Positions 7,550 to 14,712 of a DNA stretch of 46,392 nucleotides are shown here, piece after piece (positions within the stretch are counted from its first letter, which is position 1; each line of letters opens with the position of its first letter). The notes under the pieces were generated by a model, which ran no database searches, was not told the DNA's origin, and was given only the letters and a program-made list of their open reading frames with translations. The DNA comes from a virus, in the IMG/VR virus record IMGVR_UViG_3300030101_002457, positions 1 through 46,392 of that record; one strand, given 5' to 3'. The position numbers and the translations under genes were made by a program.

Positions 7550-7753
7550 ATGGAAATCAAAGAATTTGTAGAACAAGTTGAAACTTGCAACTCGTTTTTG
7601 CCACTTGCAGGTTTAAACGTGCGTGAATGGATTACAATAAAAAAATATGTCACAAGTGGCGAAATAATAAATCAAGAAATTTTTGAAAGTGCAAAAGAAA
7701 AAATAGAAAATTTTGAACGCAATATATATAGAAAGGCATTTGGTAATGCTTAA
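7550..7753 (+). CDS. Small early protein, unknown function
   Basis: A 67-residue protein with no motif I recognise. It is charged and predicted helical (FESAKEKIENFERNIYRK), without signal peptide or membrane segment. It is the first plus-strand gene behind operator O2, with a clear CGGAG ribosome site. Its stop overlaps the start of the next gene (ATGCTTAA), so the two are probably translationally coupled. The position suggests immediate-early expression and perhaps a host-takeover role. Confidence 0.7.
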   Translation: MEIKEFVEQVETCNSFLPLAGLNVREWITIKKYVTSGEIINQEIFESAKEKIENFERNIYRKAFGNA

Positions 7754-8933
7754 AACACATTTGGATTCAGATATTGTAGAGAAAAAAGAACAACTAAAAC
7801 CAGATGCTTTTGTCAATGAGGTGCTTGCAGGTTTGGCACAACCAAAAAGAGGTATTGAAAATTATCTGGGGAAAAACAAAAAGAGTGAGTTTCATCTACG
7901 CAAAGCACAAATGGAAATTGTTAGAAGCACAAAATATTTTTTATCTAATAATTTTGTGCAACACGCTGTGTGGGGTTCATGGGTGCAACCAAGTAAAATA
8001 GTTCAAGCATTAGAATTTGCGATTCCGCCATCCAATAATATGTGGATTGAATGGGATGAAAATTTTCGCAAAGAAGAAATCTTCAAAGTTTTTCAAAAAT
8101 ATATGGATGGACTTTTTGACAAGGGTGTTGATAAAGATACCTTAAAAATGGGTTATCATATAACTAGAGTATCACATAACCCTTTTGATGTTCACCCTCA
8201 TACAAGAAGACCAGATTTTGAAAGCATTGAAAGTGGTATAAAAGATTTTGATAGATTTAACTTTCAAGGTTTTGCAAAAGACCCAGAAGGCAATATATTG
8301 ATATTACCTATTCAGTTTGATTTATATAACCACCAGATTGATGAGACAGTTCTTTCTCAACAAAAATATAGAGATGATTTTGTGAAGTCTGGTTTAGATT
8401 TGTGGGGAGATGGTTATCTTCATTATTGGGGATGCAAGGGACACAACACTGAGAAACTATCTCGCAGAACCTGTTTGCAAATGGATAACCTTACATTTCT
8501 AACTATGAATTCTGAAATGATTGCTAATGCTCAATCAGATGATAATGACCTCACAAAACATTTTGGAACAATATTGAGAGGTGATCTGCGATTTCTTATT
8601 TCCGTATTTACTATTCTTAATTATCCAATAGTTTCACATGAAACGATTCAACCAAAACAACAGATTGATACAATTCGTTGGGGTCGCAGAGTACCAAAAA
8701 ATGAATATAAAATATATGATGTTGATTTGCCCAAACCAAGAGGTGTTCGTATGTATGAATCCATGTTTACAGGTCATGGAACACCAAAGCGTCAACACAT
8801 CCGCAGAGGCCACCCAAGGCGAATCAAAAAGTTGGATGGCACTATAGAAACAAAATGGATTGAGGAACAAGTAGTAGGCAACCCAGAATTAGGAACAATA
8901 ATAAAAGATTACAACTTAAAGGCAAAAGTTTAA
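7746..8933 (+). CDS. Conserved phage protein of unknown function (RRGHPRR C-terminal motif)
   Basis: A 395-residue protein. The distinctive C-terminal part, RQHIRRGHPRRI, then WIEEQVVGNPELG and IKDYNL, is a motif recurring in otherwise diverse phage and plasmid proteins; its function is not known to me. No catalytic motif, membrane segment or signal peptide is evident in the N-terminal 300 residues. ATG at 7746 overlaps the stop of the preceding gene; a longer reading from 7713 would lie inside that gene. It belongs to the O2 early unit and is followed by a hairpin terminator at 9001. Confidence 0.7.
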   Translation: MLKTHLDSDIVEKKEQLKPDAFVNEVLAGLAQPKRGIENYLGKNKKSEFHLRKAQMEIVRSTKYFLSNNFVQHAVWGSWVQPSKIVQALEFAIPPSNNMWIEWDENFRKEEIFKVFQKYMDGLFDKGVDKDTLKMGYHITRVSHNPFDVHPHTRRPDFESIESGIKDFDRFNFQGFAKDPEGNILILPIQFDLYNHQIDETVLSQQKYRDDFVKSGLDLWGDGYLHYWGCKGHNTEKLSRRTCLQMDNLTFLTMNSEMIANAQSDDNDLTKHFGTILRGDLRFLISVFTILNYPIVSHETIQPKQQIDTIRWGRRVPKNEYKIYDVDLPKPRGVRMYESMFTGHGTPKRQHIRRGHPRRIKKLDGTIETKWIEEQVVGNPELGTIIKDYNLKAKV

Positions 8934-9016
8934 TTAATATTTACAATTATCCAAACAAGTATTGCTAACACAACTCCTAAACAAATAAATATGATAAGAA
9001 GAGCCACTATTTCCAA
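8930..9016 (-). CDS. Possible 28-residue transmembrane micropeptide
   Basis: Directly after the TAA of the zinc-knuckle gene, in the same frame, TTG opens a short reading of 28 codons. It is almost wholly hydrophobic (VALLIIFICLGVVLAILVW in the centre) and ends in TAA. It would be one membrane helix. The neighbours upstream are also membrane proteins and translation could re-initiate at TAATTG. There is no independent ribosome site. Alternatively it is stop-codon read-through sequence or chance. Confidence 0.4.
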   Translation of the reverse strand: MEIVALLIIFICLGVVLAILVWIIVNIN

Positions 9017-9029
9017 TTAGGTGGCTTTT
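9001..9029 (+). terminator. Terminator of the O2 plus-strand unit
   Basis: GAGCCAC at 9001-9007 pairs with GTGGCT at 9021-9026 and is followed by TTT. It lies 70 bases after the stop of the 395-residue protein gene and overlaps the end of the convergent zinc-knuckle gene. Confidence 0.55.
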
Positions 9030-9208
9030 CCCTGTTCACGATGTTCTGAACAGTACCAAGTTTTCCCACAATCATAACTATAAGAAGCCCTATCAGACCC
9101 ACATACTATGCAATCATGAGCTATGTGTACTTTATTCATGTCTTCTGGATAACGAATATCATGCCTCTTAAATTTGGGCTTTGGGAATGTTGCCTTGCGG
9201 TATCTCAT
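9017..9208 (-). CDS. Small zinc-knuckle protein
   Basis: A 63-residue protein with a basic N-terminus (RYRKATFPKPKFKRHD) and a likely zinc site: HDCIVCG followed by YDCGKTWYCSEH, giving CxxC and CxxxxxC/H ligands. It is probably a small nucleic-acid- or protein-binding factor. Its start overlaps the end of the EF-hand membrane protein gene by four bases (ATGA), so it is coupled to it. The specific function is not recognised. Confidence 0.65.
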   Translation of the reverse strand: MRYRKATFPKPKFKRHDIRYPEDMNKVHIAHDCIVCGSDRASYSYDCGKTWYCSEHREQGKAT

Positions 9209-9546
9209 TTACGAGACATCCATGCACTGACACCCATATACGTTCCTGTGATTCCTCCGCCTGTTATGTAAAGAAGATTGCTCAAATCTGTAAGTAATTT
9301 TATTCTAGAGTCTGGTATGAACGGGGCAAACATCAGCAAAGTATAAACAGCCATGAAAATGAGGACTGCTGTTGCCATGCGTCTTTGAGCCGTGAGTTTA
9401 CGAAGTTCTGCATTATCTTTAGCATCTTGAGTTTCAATGGCATGAAGTTTTTCATAAAGAGCTAGTTCGTCATCATCGACCACTCCATCACCATCTGCGT
9501 CCAGATGATTGTATGATGAATCTTTTTCTAATTTTTTTTGAATCAT
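9205..9546 (-). CDS. EF-hand membrane protein
   Basis: A 113-residue protein. A canonical calcium-binding loop, DADGDGVVDDDE, lies at about residues 16-27, followed by a charged helix. Two hydrophobic segments follow, about residues 57-75 and 88-107. Related EF-hand plus two-helix proteins occur in marine phages, where a holin or virion-membrane role is sometimes suspected; I cannot decide here. It overlaps the preceding gene by four bases (ATGA). Confidence 0.7.
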   Translation of the reverse strand: MIQKKLEKDSSYNHLDADGDGVVDDDELALYEKLHAIETQDAKDNAELRKLTAQRRMATAVLIFMAVYTLLMFAPFIPDSRIKLLTDLSNLLYITGGGITGTYMGVSAWMSRK

Positions 9547-10022
9547 AATTTTCCCCTGTTTATGTAGAGATAGAGAACAAGAAAAAGAAAGCCTACAATA
9601 ACAACTATCAAAATCATTATTGCTACCACTTCCATAAAATGCTTTCTTGCTTCCCTTTGAGCGTATAAAGTTTCTTGTCTTTGTTTACGAATATCACGTT
9701 CCATCCGTATAAGTTCCTGCCAAGCCTGTGGTCCGCACATTGATGAAATCAATTTTCTTAGTTCATCTCTTTGATTCTCTAATTGCTTTTTTTGTGTAAA
9801 CAGTTCCATTGCTTCTTGTTCAACAGATTTACCATTAAATAATTTTTTGAATATCGGTGGGTTCTTTGCTTCATGGTGTGCGCGGTCAATATCCGATACC
9901 GCAGACATCCATCGTGATAAATCTTTGCCCATCGATTCTATATCACGACCTATGGACACACCTCGTTTTAGTGCGCTAAATGCTGAACCTGCTATTGCCA
10001 TAGCCGAGATAGGGTCGACCAT
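9543..10022 (-). CDS. Conserved marine-phage protein with C-terminal membrane helix
   Basis: A 159-residue protein starting MVDPISAMAIAGSAFSALKRG. A long charged, probably coiled-coil middle (about residues 60-130, with KQRQETLYAQREARK) precedes one strong membrane segment near the C-terminus (VVAIMILIVVIVGFLFLVLY). I recognise this architecture from cyanophage and other marine-phage proteins of unknown role. ATG at 10022 follows AGGAGG; the TTG just before it is rejected. It is co-transcribed with the EF-hand protein, so the two may act together at the membrane. Confidence 0.7.
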   Translation of the reverse strand: MVDPISAMAIAGSAFSALKRGVSIGRDIESMGKDLSRWMSAVSDIDRAHHEAKNPPIFKKLFNGKSVEQEAMELFTQKKQLENQRDELRKLISSMCGPQAWQELIRMERDIRKQRQETLYAQREARKHFMEVVAIMILIVVIVGFLFLVLYLYINRGKL

Positions 10023-10074
10023 CAAAACCTCCTGTTAAGATGATAGCCCTATTAGACGTATCACTCATATTATA

Positions 10075-10392
10075 TCAAAAAATTTCCCTCACTACAATTG
10101 GGGGTTCATATGTTTGTATTATCTTCATCTTTAATTTATAAATTGGAGTTTTTGTGATTGGTGATTTGACATCTTCAATTATAGTTTCTCCATTTTTCTT
10201 ATATTCAAAGTCCGCAACATAATGACCAATCTTCACACCATTTACCATCAATGGTATTCTTGGTTGCAGTTTGAGATTATAGATTTTGCCTGTCATTTCT
10301 AACAATGCAAGCTCTGAATATCTATGGGCTTCACGCTTAGATGCAAAACTTATTCCATCTACTATAGTTCTTTTATTTCTAAACTTATTCAT
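10075..10392 (-). CDS. DUF1064 nuclease-like protein
   Basis: A 105-residue protein matching the DUF1064 pattern: GISFASKREAHRYSELALLE, then LQPRIPL, then VADFEYKKNGETIIEDVKS. The E..D..EDVK arrangement is that of the PD-(D/E)XK nuclease fold. It probably acts in phage recombination or junction processing, which fits its position opposite the exonuclease/annealing operon. The ATG at 10392 has no Shine-Dalgarno sequence; TATAAA lies a short way upstream within the shared AT-rich spacer. Confidence 0.75.
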   Translation of the reverse strand: MNKFRNKRTIVDGISFASKREAHRYSELALLEMTGKIYNLKLQPRIPLMVNGVKIGHYVADFEYKKNGETIIEDVKSPITKTPIYKLKMKIIQTYEPPIVVREIF

Positions 10393-10413
10393 TATTTGTT
10401 TTACTTTTATATT

Positions 10414-10428
10414 ATTTTATATTATTTT
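10414..10428. repeat. AT-only promoter word in divergent spacer
   Basis: Exact copy of ATTTTATATTATTTT inside the 42-base spacer between divergent genes starting at 10392 and 10435. Overlapping copies make an approximately 10-base periodic AT tract. Confidence 0.6.
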
Positions 10429-10434
10429 ATTTTT

Positions 10435-11199
10435 ATGAATAATAACGCTTATAATGAACATAATATTGAATGGCTTTCAGCATCAATGATTAATTTATAT
10501 ATTGCTGACCCTGCAATGGCTATGATGAAGTTGGCAGGTTTTAAAGGATACGCAGGTGCTTCTGCGTGGAGAGGGATTGGAGTTGATAAAGCATTGACAA
10601 CTGCAATACAAATATCTGATATGGAATTAGATTCAGTTATATCTCTCGGCAAAAAAGAAATGAGCAAATATAAACCAAAACCTTTTATGGATGGTTATTC
10701 TGAGAAATACACCAAAGAAGAAAAAACATTAGAAAGATGTATTACAAAAGCATTTGATGGTTTTATACAAAAGTATAGGCAGAAAGATTTAATTGCATCT
10801 CAAGGAAAAATAACACTAGAGATTGAAGATATACCCATTCCTTTTATTGGCTATTATGATTGGTTGTTTGATGATTGCGTTGTTGATTTAAAAAGTAAGG
10901 GTCAAAAAACATCTAAAGCAGATGAGGGAGTGCATAGGCAACTTGCGATATATTCTAAGGCGACAGGAAAACCGCCTATCGTTGCATATGTTTCGCCAAA
11001 TGATATTACAGAAATAGAGATTCATGATGTTGAAAAACATCTTGATAATATAAGAACTGCATCATTTAATCTTGAGAGAATATTATCATACTCAAGTGAT
11101 ATAGAAGAATGTTGTAGGCTCTTATATCCAAACTTTGACCACTGGATGTGGGGTGAAAGTGAAATAACACAAGCAAAAAAAATTTGGAGAATTAAATGA
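10435..11199 (+). CDS. PD-(D/E)XK exonuclease (RecB/Cas4-like)
   Basis: A 254-residue protein starting near WLSASMINLY, a typical N-terminal motif of this nuclease family. The catalytic region is FIGYYDWLFDDCVVDLKSKGQ: D, then D-x-K, followed by HRQLAIYSKATG (the QxxxY motif). It should resect double-stranded DNA to feed the annealing protein encoded by the next gene, as lambda Exo does for Beta. ATG at 10435 is chosen because residues upstream of it in the frame are not family-like. It lacks a Shine-Dalgarno sequence. It overlaps the annealing-protein gene by four bases. Confidence 0.85.
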   Translation: MNNNAYNEHNIEWLSASMINLYIADPAMAMMKLAGFKGYAGASAWRGIGVDKALTTAIQISDMELDSVISLGKKEMSKYKPKPFMDGYSEKYTKEEKTLERCITKAFDGFIQKYRQKDLIASQGKITLEIEDIPIPFIGYYDWLFDDCVVDLKSKGQKTSKADEGVHRQLAIYSKATGKPPIVAYVSPNDITEIEIHDVEKHLDNIRTASFNLERILSYSSDIEECCRLLYPNFDHWMWGESEITQAKKIWRIK

Positions 11200-11729
11200 G
11201 TACAGATGAATTTTATGTAAAATATAAATCAAAAGATGATGTGAAACGTGCTAAATCAATTTGGGATAATTTGACGCAACATGAAGTAGAAGATCGCCAT
11301 ATTGAAGCAAGACAAATAAAACAAAAGTTCAAAGATGATAAGGGACAATGGCAAGTTAAAGATGTGACTCTTCATTATTATTCTTGGTCAGAATGTTGGG
11401 CAGAATTAAAGAAAAGATATCCAACAGCAGATTGTGAATTCAAAATATTTGAACGTGAAGGCAAACAGCATGGATGTATGTATTACCTTGATGGTTCAGC
11501 AGAAGTACAATGTACAGTCACAATAGATGGATTAAGTCATACGATGCATCTCGCTGTTATGGATTACAACAATAAGGCGATACAAAACCCAAGCTCTGTT
11601 GATGTTAGCAATGCTAAGATGCGTTGTATGGTCAAATGTATAGGATTATTTGGTCTTGGTTTGGATGTATATAGAGGTAAATATAGCCCAGATACAGAGG
11701 TAGCAGATGAAGAAAAAGACAGTAAATAA
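11196..11729 (+). CDS. DUF1071 single-strand annealing protein (Sak3-like)
   Basis: A 177-residue protein. YYSWSECWAELKKRYP and VSNAKMRCMVKCIGLFGLGLDVYRG match the two hallmark blocks of DUF1071. That family belongs to the Erf/Rad52-like phage annealing proteins. With the preceding exonuclease it forms a recombination pair for repair, concatemer formation or gene exchange. The ATG overlaps the exonuclease stop (ATGA). Confidence 0.82.
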   Translation: MSTDEFYVKYKSKDDVKRAKSIWDNLTQHEVEDRHIEARQIKQKFKDDKGQWQVKDVTLHYYSWSECWAELKKRYPTADCEFKIFEREGKQHGCMYYLDGSAEVQCTVTIDGLSHTMHLAVMDYNNKAIQNPSSVDVSNAKMRCMVKCIGLFGLGLDVYRGKYSPDTEVADEEKDSK

Positions 11730-11970
11730 AATATGGCAGGGTAGATATGTATCCATAAGAGATTATGAACTTAAAGAAGCAATTAAAAAAGGTGGATTAC
11801 TTATAACCTGCCAAGGAAAACAAATGTTTATAGATGCTGAAGAACTTAAATTTTTAAAACCATCAGGGCATTGGCATCAATCCAAGTTCAAAGGCAAATA
11901 TCGCTTGGTTGATATTTTATGGAGAGAAACAAAAAAAGACGAGAGACAAGGAGAACTCAATGGCATATGA
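11707..11970 (+). CDS. Recombination-operon protein, unknown function
   Basis: An 87-residue basic protein (MKKKTVNKIWQGRYVSIRD at its start). It is lysine-rich, without membrane segments or recognised motifs. It overlaps the annealing-protein gene by 23 bases, with GAGG before its ATG, and the next gene by 11 bases. Its place between annealing protein and putative SSB suggests DNA binding, as inference only. Confidence 0.7.
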   Translation: MKKKTVNKIWQGRYVSIRDYELKEAIKKGGLLITCQGKQMFIDAEELKFLKPSGHWHQSKFKGKYRLVDILWRETKKDERQGELNGI

Positions 11971-12364
11971 GATGAAGAATCAAACTGGTTCATTCTTTCA
12001 ACCAAGAGAAGACCAATCAATATTCTATCAAGGTAAAATAAAAATAGCAGATGAAGAAATAGATGCAATAATTATAAAAAAGAGAATACAAAACCAAGAT
12101 TCTCGTTTTCGAATATTTGCAGATATTGGTGGTATCAAACCATTAACAGAATCAGATAAAGCAAAGTTCAAGCAAAACCCCCCATCTGTGAATGGAGGTT
12201 TCACAAAAGATTATGTTGAATACTGGTTTACTGCATGGAGCAAGGAAACTAAAGATGGTGACAGAATGTTATCCGCAACTATTGAACCAAAAGAAGAACA
12301 AAGAGAGATACCACAACAAAATAAATCACAAGAATTTGAAACAGATTTTAAAACAGAATTTTGA
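11960..12364 (+). CDS. Possible single-stranded-DNA-binding protein
   Basis: A 134-residue protein. The first 100 residues look beta-rich (FYQGKIKIADEEIDAIIIKK, FRIFADIGG). The C-terminus is a polar linker ending in an acidic tip, EFETDFKTEF, resembling SSB tails that recruit replication proteins. It is located in a recombination operon. No OB-fold signature is certain, so the SSB call rests on tail, size and context. The start at 11960 follows AAGGAG; the longer reading from 11909 is rejected. Confidence 0.5.
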   Translation: MAYEMKNQTGSFFQPREDQSIFYQGKIKIADEEIDAIIIKKRIQNQDSRFRIFADIGGIKPLTESDKAKFKQNPPSVNGGFTKDYVEYWFTAWSKETKDGDRMLSATIEPKEEQREIPQQNKSQEFETDFKTEF

Positions 12365-12672
12365 TGAAAAAAAGATACGCTAATAAAAAGCACCTTGATT
12401 GGATACATTCTCAACAATGTTGCTTGAAGATTTATAGTTCATGCCAAGGTGTTATTCAAGCGCATCATTTATTGAAACCTTGGAATGGAACAAGAGGCAT
12501 GGGCATGAAAGCAAATGATAGGAATCTTATACCCCTTTGTATGCACCATCATACTCAGTTACATAAAAGAGGAAATGAGAAAGCATTTTTTTTAGAGCAA
12601 ACCAAGGATGAAAGTTTCGGTCAAACACAAGCAGAAGCATTTTGGGATTTCAGCCCATTCAATGAGGATTAG
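12364..12672 (+). CDS. HNH-like nuclease/zinc protein
   Basis: A 102-residue protein with paired cysteines (QQCCLKIYSSCQG), then AHHLLKPWNGTRGMGMKANDRNL and IPLCMHHHTQLHKRG. This HH...C..HH..H layout is that of HNH/DUF968-like phage nucleases (compare P1 Ref and lambda Orf-neighbour proteins). It probably cuts or binds DNA during recombination. It is coupled to the preceding gene by TGATG. Confidence 0.7.
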   Translation: MKKRYANKKHLDWIHSQQCCLKIYSSCQGVIQAHHLLKPWNGTRGMGMKANDRNLIPLCMHHHTQLHKRGNEKAFFLEQTKDESFGQTQAEAFWDFSPFNED

Positions 12673-12996
12673 ATGATTACAGAAGAAGAAGTTCAACTGG
12701 CAGTAGATTTTCTTAGAGATAACGCTGAAGATGCCGCTAAGTGTAAAGCAGAAAGAATTTATCTTGAAGAATATAGAAAATCTCTTAAAGCAATGTTGAT
12801 GTCTGTTCATAAAGATTTGCCTGTATCTGCACAAGAACGTGAGGCATACAATAGCAAACAATATCAAGAACATTTAGTAGCAATTAAAATAGCGGTAAAG
12901 CTAGATGAGAAACATAGATTTATGAGAGAAGCCGCCAAAGCAAAGATTGAAGCGTGGCGGTCTATGAATGCAAATATGAGGGCGGTGACATTATGA
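12673..12996 (+). CDS. Coiled-coil early protein, unknown function
   Basis: A 107-residue protein, almost entirely helical and charged (AAKCKAERIYLEEYRKSLKAML, DEKHRFMREAAKAKIEAW). No catalytic motif or membrane segment. It begins directly after the HNH gene's stop and overlaps the AlpA-like gene by four bases. Confidence 0.7.
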   Translation: MITEEEVQLAVDFLRDNAEDAAKCKAERIYLEEYRKSLKAMLMSVHKDLPVSAQEREAYNSKQYQEHLVAIKIAVKLDEKHRFMREAAKAKIEAWRSMNANMRAVTL

Positions 12997-13193
12997 CACA
13001 AACAAAAGATAAAATAAATCAACGATTATACAACAAAGCTGAGACAGCAAAATATTTAGGATTATCAATACCAACTTTAAATAAATTAATAAAAGAGGAT
13101 AAAGTTCCCCAAGCTATAAAGTTAAGTAAAAGAAGATGGGCATGGGATAGTGAAGTTTTGAGCAAGTGGATTGATGAACAACAGGAAACATGA
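12993..13193 (+). CDS. AlpA/excisionase-like HTH protein
   Basis: A 66-residue protein with a MerR-like winged helix: YNKAETAKYLGLSIPTLNKLIKEDKVPQ, then RRWAWDSEVLSKWID. This is the AlpA/Xis pattern. No integrase is visible, so it is more likely a transcription factor than a recombination directionality factor. The start at 12993 overlaps the preceding stop (ATGA); a reading from 12954 would begin inside the previous gene. Last gene of the recombination operon, before the terminator at 13271. One of two candidates for the early-promoter regulator. Confidence 0.75.
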   Translation: MTQTKDKINQRLYNKAETAKYLGLSIPTLNKLIKEDKVPQAIKLSKRRWAWDSEVLSKWIDEQQET

Positions 13194-13204
13194 TATAATA
13201 ATTT

Positions 13205-13242
13205 TGAGGGTTGTTCAGAATTAGCGTTTTATCCAACCCTCA
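13205..13242 (+). other. Nine-base-pair perfect stem, no T-run
   Basis: TGAGGGTTG (13205-13213) pairs perfectly with CAACCCTCA (13234-13242) around a 20-base loop. It lacks a trailing T-run, so it is not itself an intrinsic terminator. It may protect the 3' end of the recombination-operon RNA. Confidence 0.5.
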
Positions 13243-13270
13243 CCAACAATCTCATGATTTCCTCCCAAGC

Positions 13271-13297
13271 CCCATCTCAATAGATTTGGGGTTTTTG
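13271..13297 (+). terminator. Intrinsic terminator of the recombination operon
   Basis: CCCCATCT (13271-13278) pairs with AGAT-TT-GGGG (13283-13292), with two bulged T residues, followed by TTTTTGTTATTTT. It separates the recombination operon from the O3 promoter. Confidence 0.8.
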
Positions 13298-13300
13298 TTA

Positions 13301-13315
13301 TTTTATATTATTTTA
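13301..13315. repeat. AT-only promoter word
   Basis: Exact copy of ATTTTATATTATTTT, 35 bases ahead of TTGACA in O3. The distance in O2 is 36. Confidence 0.6.
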
Positions 13316-13334
13316 CATTTTTTTTCATTTTATG

Positions 13335-13350
13335 GTTGACAATGGGCAAC
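13335..13350 (+). promoter_or_regulatory. Promoter/operator O3
   Basis: GTTGACAATGGGCAAC contains TTGACA; TATATT follows after 17 bases, with TATAAT slightly further on. It drives the plus-strand operon that starts at 13398 and contains the XRE regulator, compatible with autoregulation. Confidence 0.65.
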
Positions 13351-13397
13351 ATATAACATATATTTATAATATAACCACAAACCTATTGGAGAAAAAA

Positions 13398-13580
13398 ATG
13401 ACTTATAAACAAATATGCGAAAACAAAACAATTGATGAACTTAACAAAACTATTGATATACTTACACAATGGCTTGATGAAGCAAACAAAAGAACAAAAA
13501 TTTGTAAGCCTGAGATTCTTAAACTTTCAAGAAGCCTTAAAACCGCTTACAGAGTATTAGCTAACAAATACGGAGCATAG
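13398..13580 (+). CDS. Small early protein, unknown function
   Basis: A 60-residue helical protein (MTYKQICENKTIDELNKTID.., KPEILKLSRSLKTAYRVL), basic at the C-terminus, without recognised motifs. The start at 13398 follows TTGGAGAAAAAA; the longer frame from 13332 would run through the promoter and is rejected. First gene of the O3 operon. Confidence 0.65.
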   Translation: MTYKQICENKTIDELNKTIDILTQWLDEANKRTKICKPEILKLSRSLKTAYRVLANKYGA

Positions 13581-13581
13581 A

Positions 13582-13824
13582 ATGGGATTACCTACAGAAC
13601 GACTAAAAGAATTTTTCAACAACATTATTTCTGATACTTCAGCAGAAAATATTATTCAACAATTAGAACCCCTTGCAGAAGATGAGATAAATTCAATACG
13701 AGATTTTCTGCAACAGCTTGATATGCTTACTTATGATAGAATGATTATTATAGATAAGAAACTTGATGAAGAATTTGAGCAAAGCATTGAACAATTAGAT
13801 AACTTATCAATAAGGAGTAATTAG
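13582..13824 (+). CDS. Small acidic early protein, unknown function
   Basis: An 80-residue, strongly acidic, helical protein (DEEFEQSIEQLDNL near the C-terminus). CGGAG precedes the ATG. Its stop shares a base with the GTG start of the XRE regulator, so translation is coupled. Acidic small phage proteins next to regulators can be DNA mimics or antagonists of host factors, but nothing specific supports that here. Confidence 0.65.
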   Translation: MGLPTERLKEFFNNIISDTSAENIIQQLEPLAEDEINSIRDFLQQLDMLTYDRMIIIDKKLDEEFEQSIEQLDNLSIRSN

Positions 13825-14012
13825 TGGATAAAGAAGTATTTAGAAAATTCAGAAATGATATTGGAGTGTCTCAGCAACAAATGGCTGAGATACTCGGATA
13901 CAAAGATAAGTCTATCATATGTAAATATGAAACAGGCGAAAGAACAATAAATCCAAGATTAGAAAAACTTATAATGAACGAAATGGAGAAAAGAAATGTA
14001 TCCAATACCTAG
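13824..14012 (+). CDS. XRE/Cro-family HTH regulator
   Basis: A 62-residue protein made of one Cro/C1-type helix-turn-helix (FRNDIGVSQQQMAEILGYKD, then SIICKYETGERTINPRLEKL). It has no peptidase or dimerisation domain, so it is Cro-like in size. The start is GTG behind AAGGAG. It lies downstream of operator O3 and is the best candidate to bind the shared 16-bp palindromes. Control of all early units is inferred from context, not from a recognised DNA-contact code. Confidence 0.8.
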   Translation: MDKEVFRKFRNDIGVSQQQMAEILGYKDKSIICKYETGERTINPRLEKLIMNEMEKRNVSNT

Positions 14013-14271
14013 ATGGGATAATGCGCCAGAATGGTCACACAAAGGATATGTATATCAACCTTTCCTAGATGAGGATGATGATAGAGTAAAAGTACATCAT
14101 GATATTTATAGAAGAGTTGATTTGTTGCAAGCTCAAAAATTTAATTCGACTGCTACCCCTGTTTATACAAGCAATAGTTTACAGGATTATTCAGCGTATC
14201 AATATCTGACTGAGGAACAATTTGTGGAATTTATAAATAAGATGGATTGGGTGTTGCAAGATGGACGATAA
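13996..14271 (+). CDS. Early protein, unknown function
   Basis: A 91-residue tyrosine- and aspartate-rich protein (PFLDEDDDRVKVHHDIYRRVD). No membrane segment or known motif. TGGAG precedes the ATG, which overlaps the XRE gene by 17 bases. Translational overlap with both neighbours marks it as a real gene of the O3 operon. Confidence 0.65.
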   Translation: MYPIPRWDNAPEWSHKGYVYQPFLDEDDDRVKVHHDIYRRVDLLQAQKFNSTATPVYTSNSLQDYSAYQYLTEEQFVEFINKMDWVLQDGR

Positions 14272-14449
14272 TGAAACAGTAGAGGAGTTTAAAGAAAAAC
14301 TTAAAGAATCTTGGGATAAGGTAATCAACTTTCAAGAACAACCACAAAAAGAACTGAAACAGAAAAAACAAAGACCAATGACATCTGTTGAAGCAAGGGC
14401 GAAAAGTGGATGGCGTAGAGGTCTGGAATTAGGAGGATCTATAAGATGA
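14261..14449 (+). CDS. Small charged protein, unknown function
   Basis: A 62-residue protein: an acidic helical N-terminus (EFKEKLKESWDKVI), then a basic Q/K linker and a C-terminal ARAKSGWRRGLELG segment. No family recognised. It overlaps the preceding gene by 11 bases and the lipoprotein gene by four. Confidence 0.6.
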   Translation: MDDNETVEEFKEKLKESWDKVINFQEQPQKELKQKKQRPMTSVEARAKSGWRRGLELGGSIR

Positions 14450-14667
14450 GAATGTTTTTAATAATATTCGTGTTATCAGGGTGCGCTTACAAACCGCTTG
14501 TTGATTTAAGAGCTTCTGAAGAAAAGGCTCAGCTTGTACAGCGTGATACTATGGAGTGCGAAACGATTATAAAAAATAATATTCCTTGGTATGATGATAG
14601 AAATATCGCATTACAAAATTGCCTTGAAGGTAGAGGTCATTCTGTACTTAATAAATTGACAAGGTAA
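14446..14667 (+). CDS. Small lipoprotein
   Basis: A 73-residue protein with a short hydrophobic signal (MFLIIFV) and lipobox LSGC, predicting lipidation of Cys13 and residence in the cell envelope. The mature part has two further cysteines (MECETI, LQNCLEG) that could form a disulfide. Possible roles are superinfection exclusion at the envelope or an Rz1-like spanin partner. It is not in the main lysis cassette, so I favour an early envelope role. Confidence 0.7.
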   Translation: MRMFLIIFVLSGCAYKPLVDLRASEEKAQLVQRDTMECETIIKNNIPWYDDRNIALQNCLEGRGHSVLNKLTR

Positions 14668-14684
14668 AAATATTAATTAATAAT
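14656..14684 (+). promoter_or_regulatory. Promoter without the operator palindrome
   Basis: TTGACA (14656-14661), a 17-base spacer and AATAAT (14679-14684) precede the DUF932 gene. The leader ACCACAAA...CGGAGAAAA is shared with other early genes. The right half (GCCAAC) of the palindrome is absent, so this internal promoter may escape the common regulator. Confidence 0.55.
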
Positions 14685-14712
14685 TTATAACCACAAAAAA
14701 ACGGAGAAAAAT

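Noticed and set aside
12993-13193. Excisionase, implying a temperate phage
   Set aside because: The fold is AlpA/Xis-like, but no integrase, attachment site or CI-size repressor is visible, so lysogeny is not supported.
13205-13242. Intrinsic terminator
   Set aside because: The stem is perfect but no T-run follows; the proper terminator is 29 bases further on.
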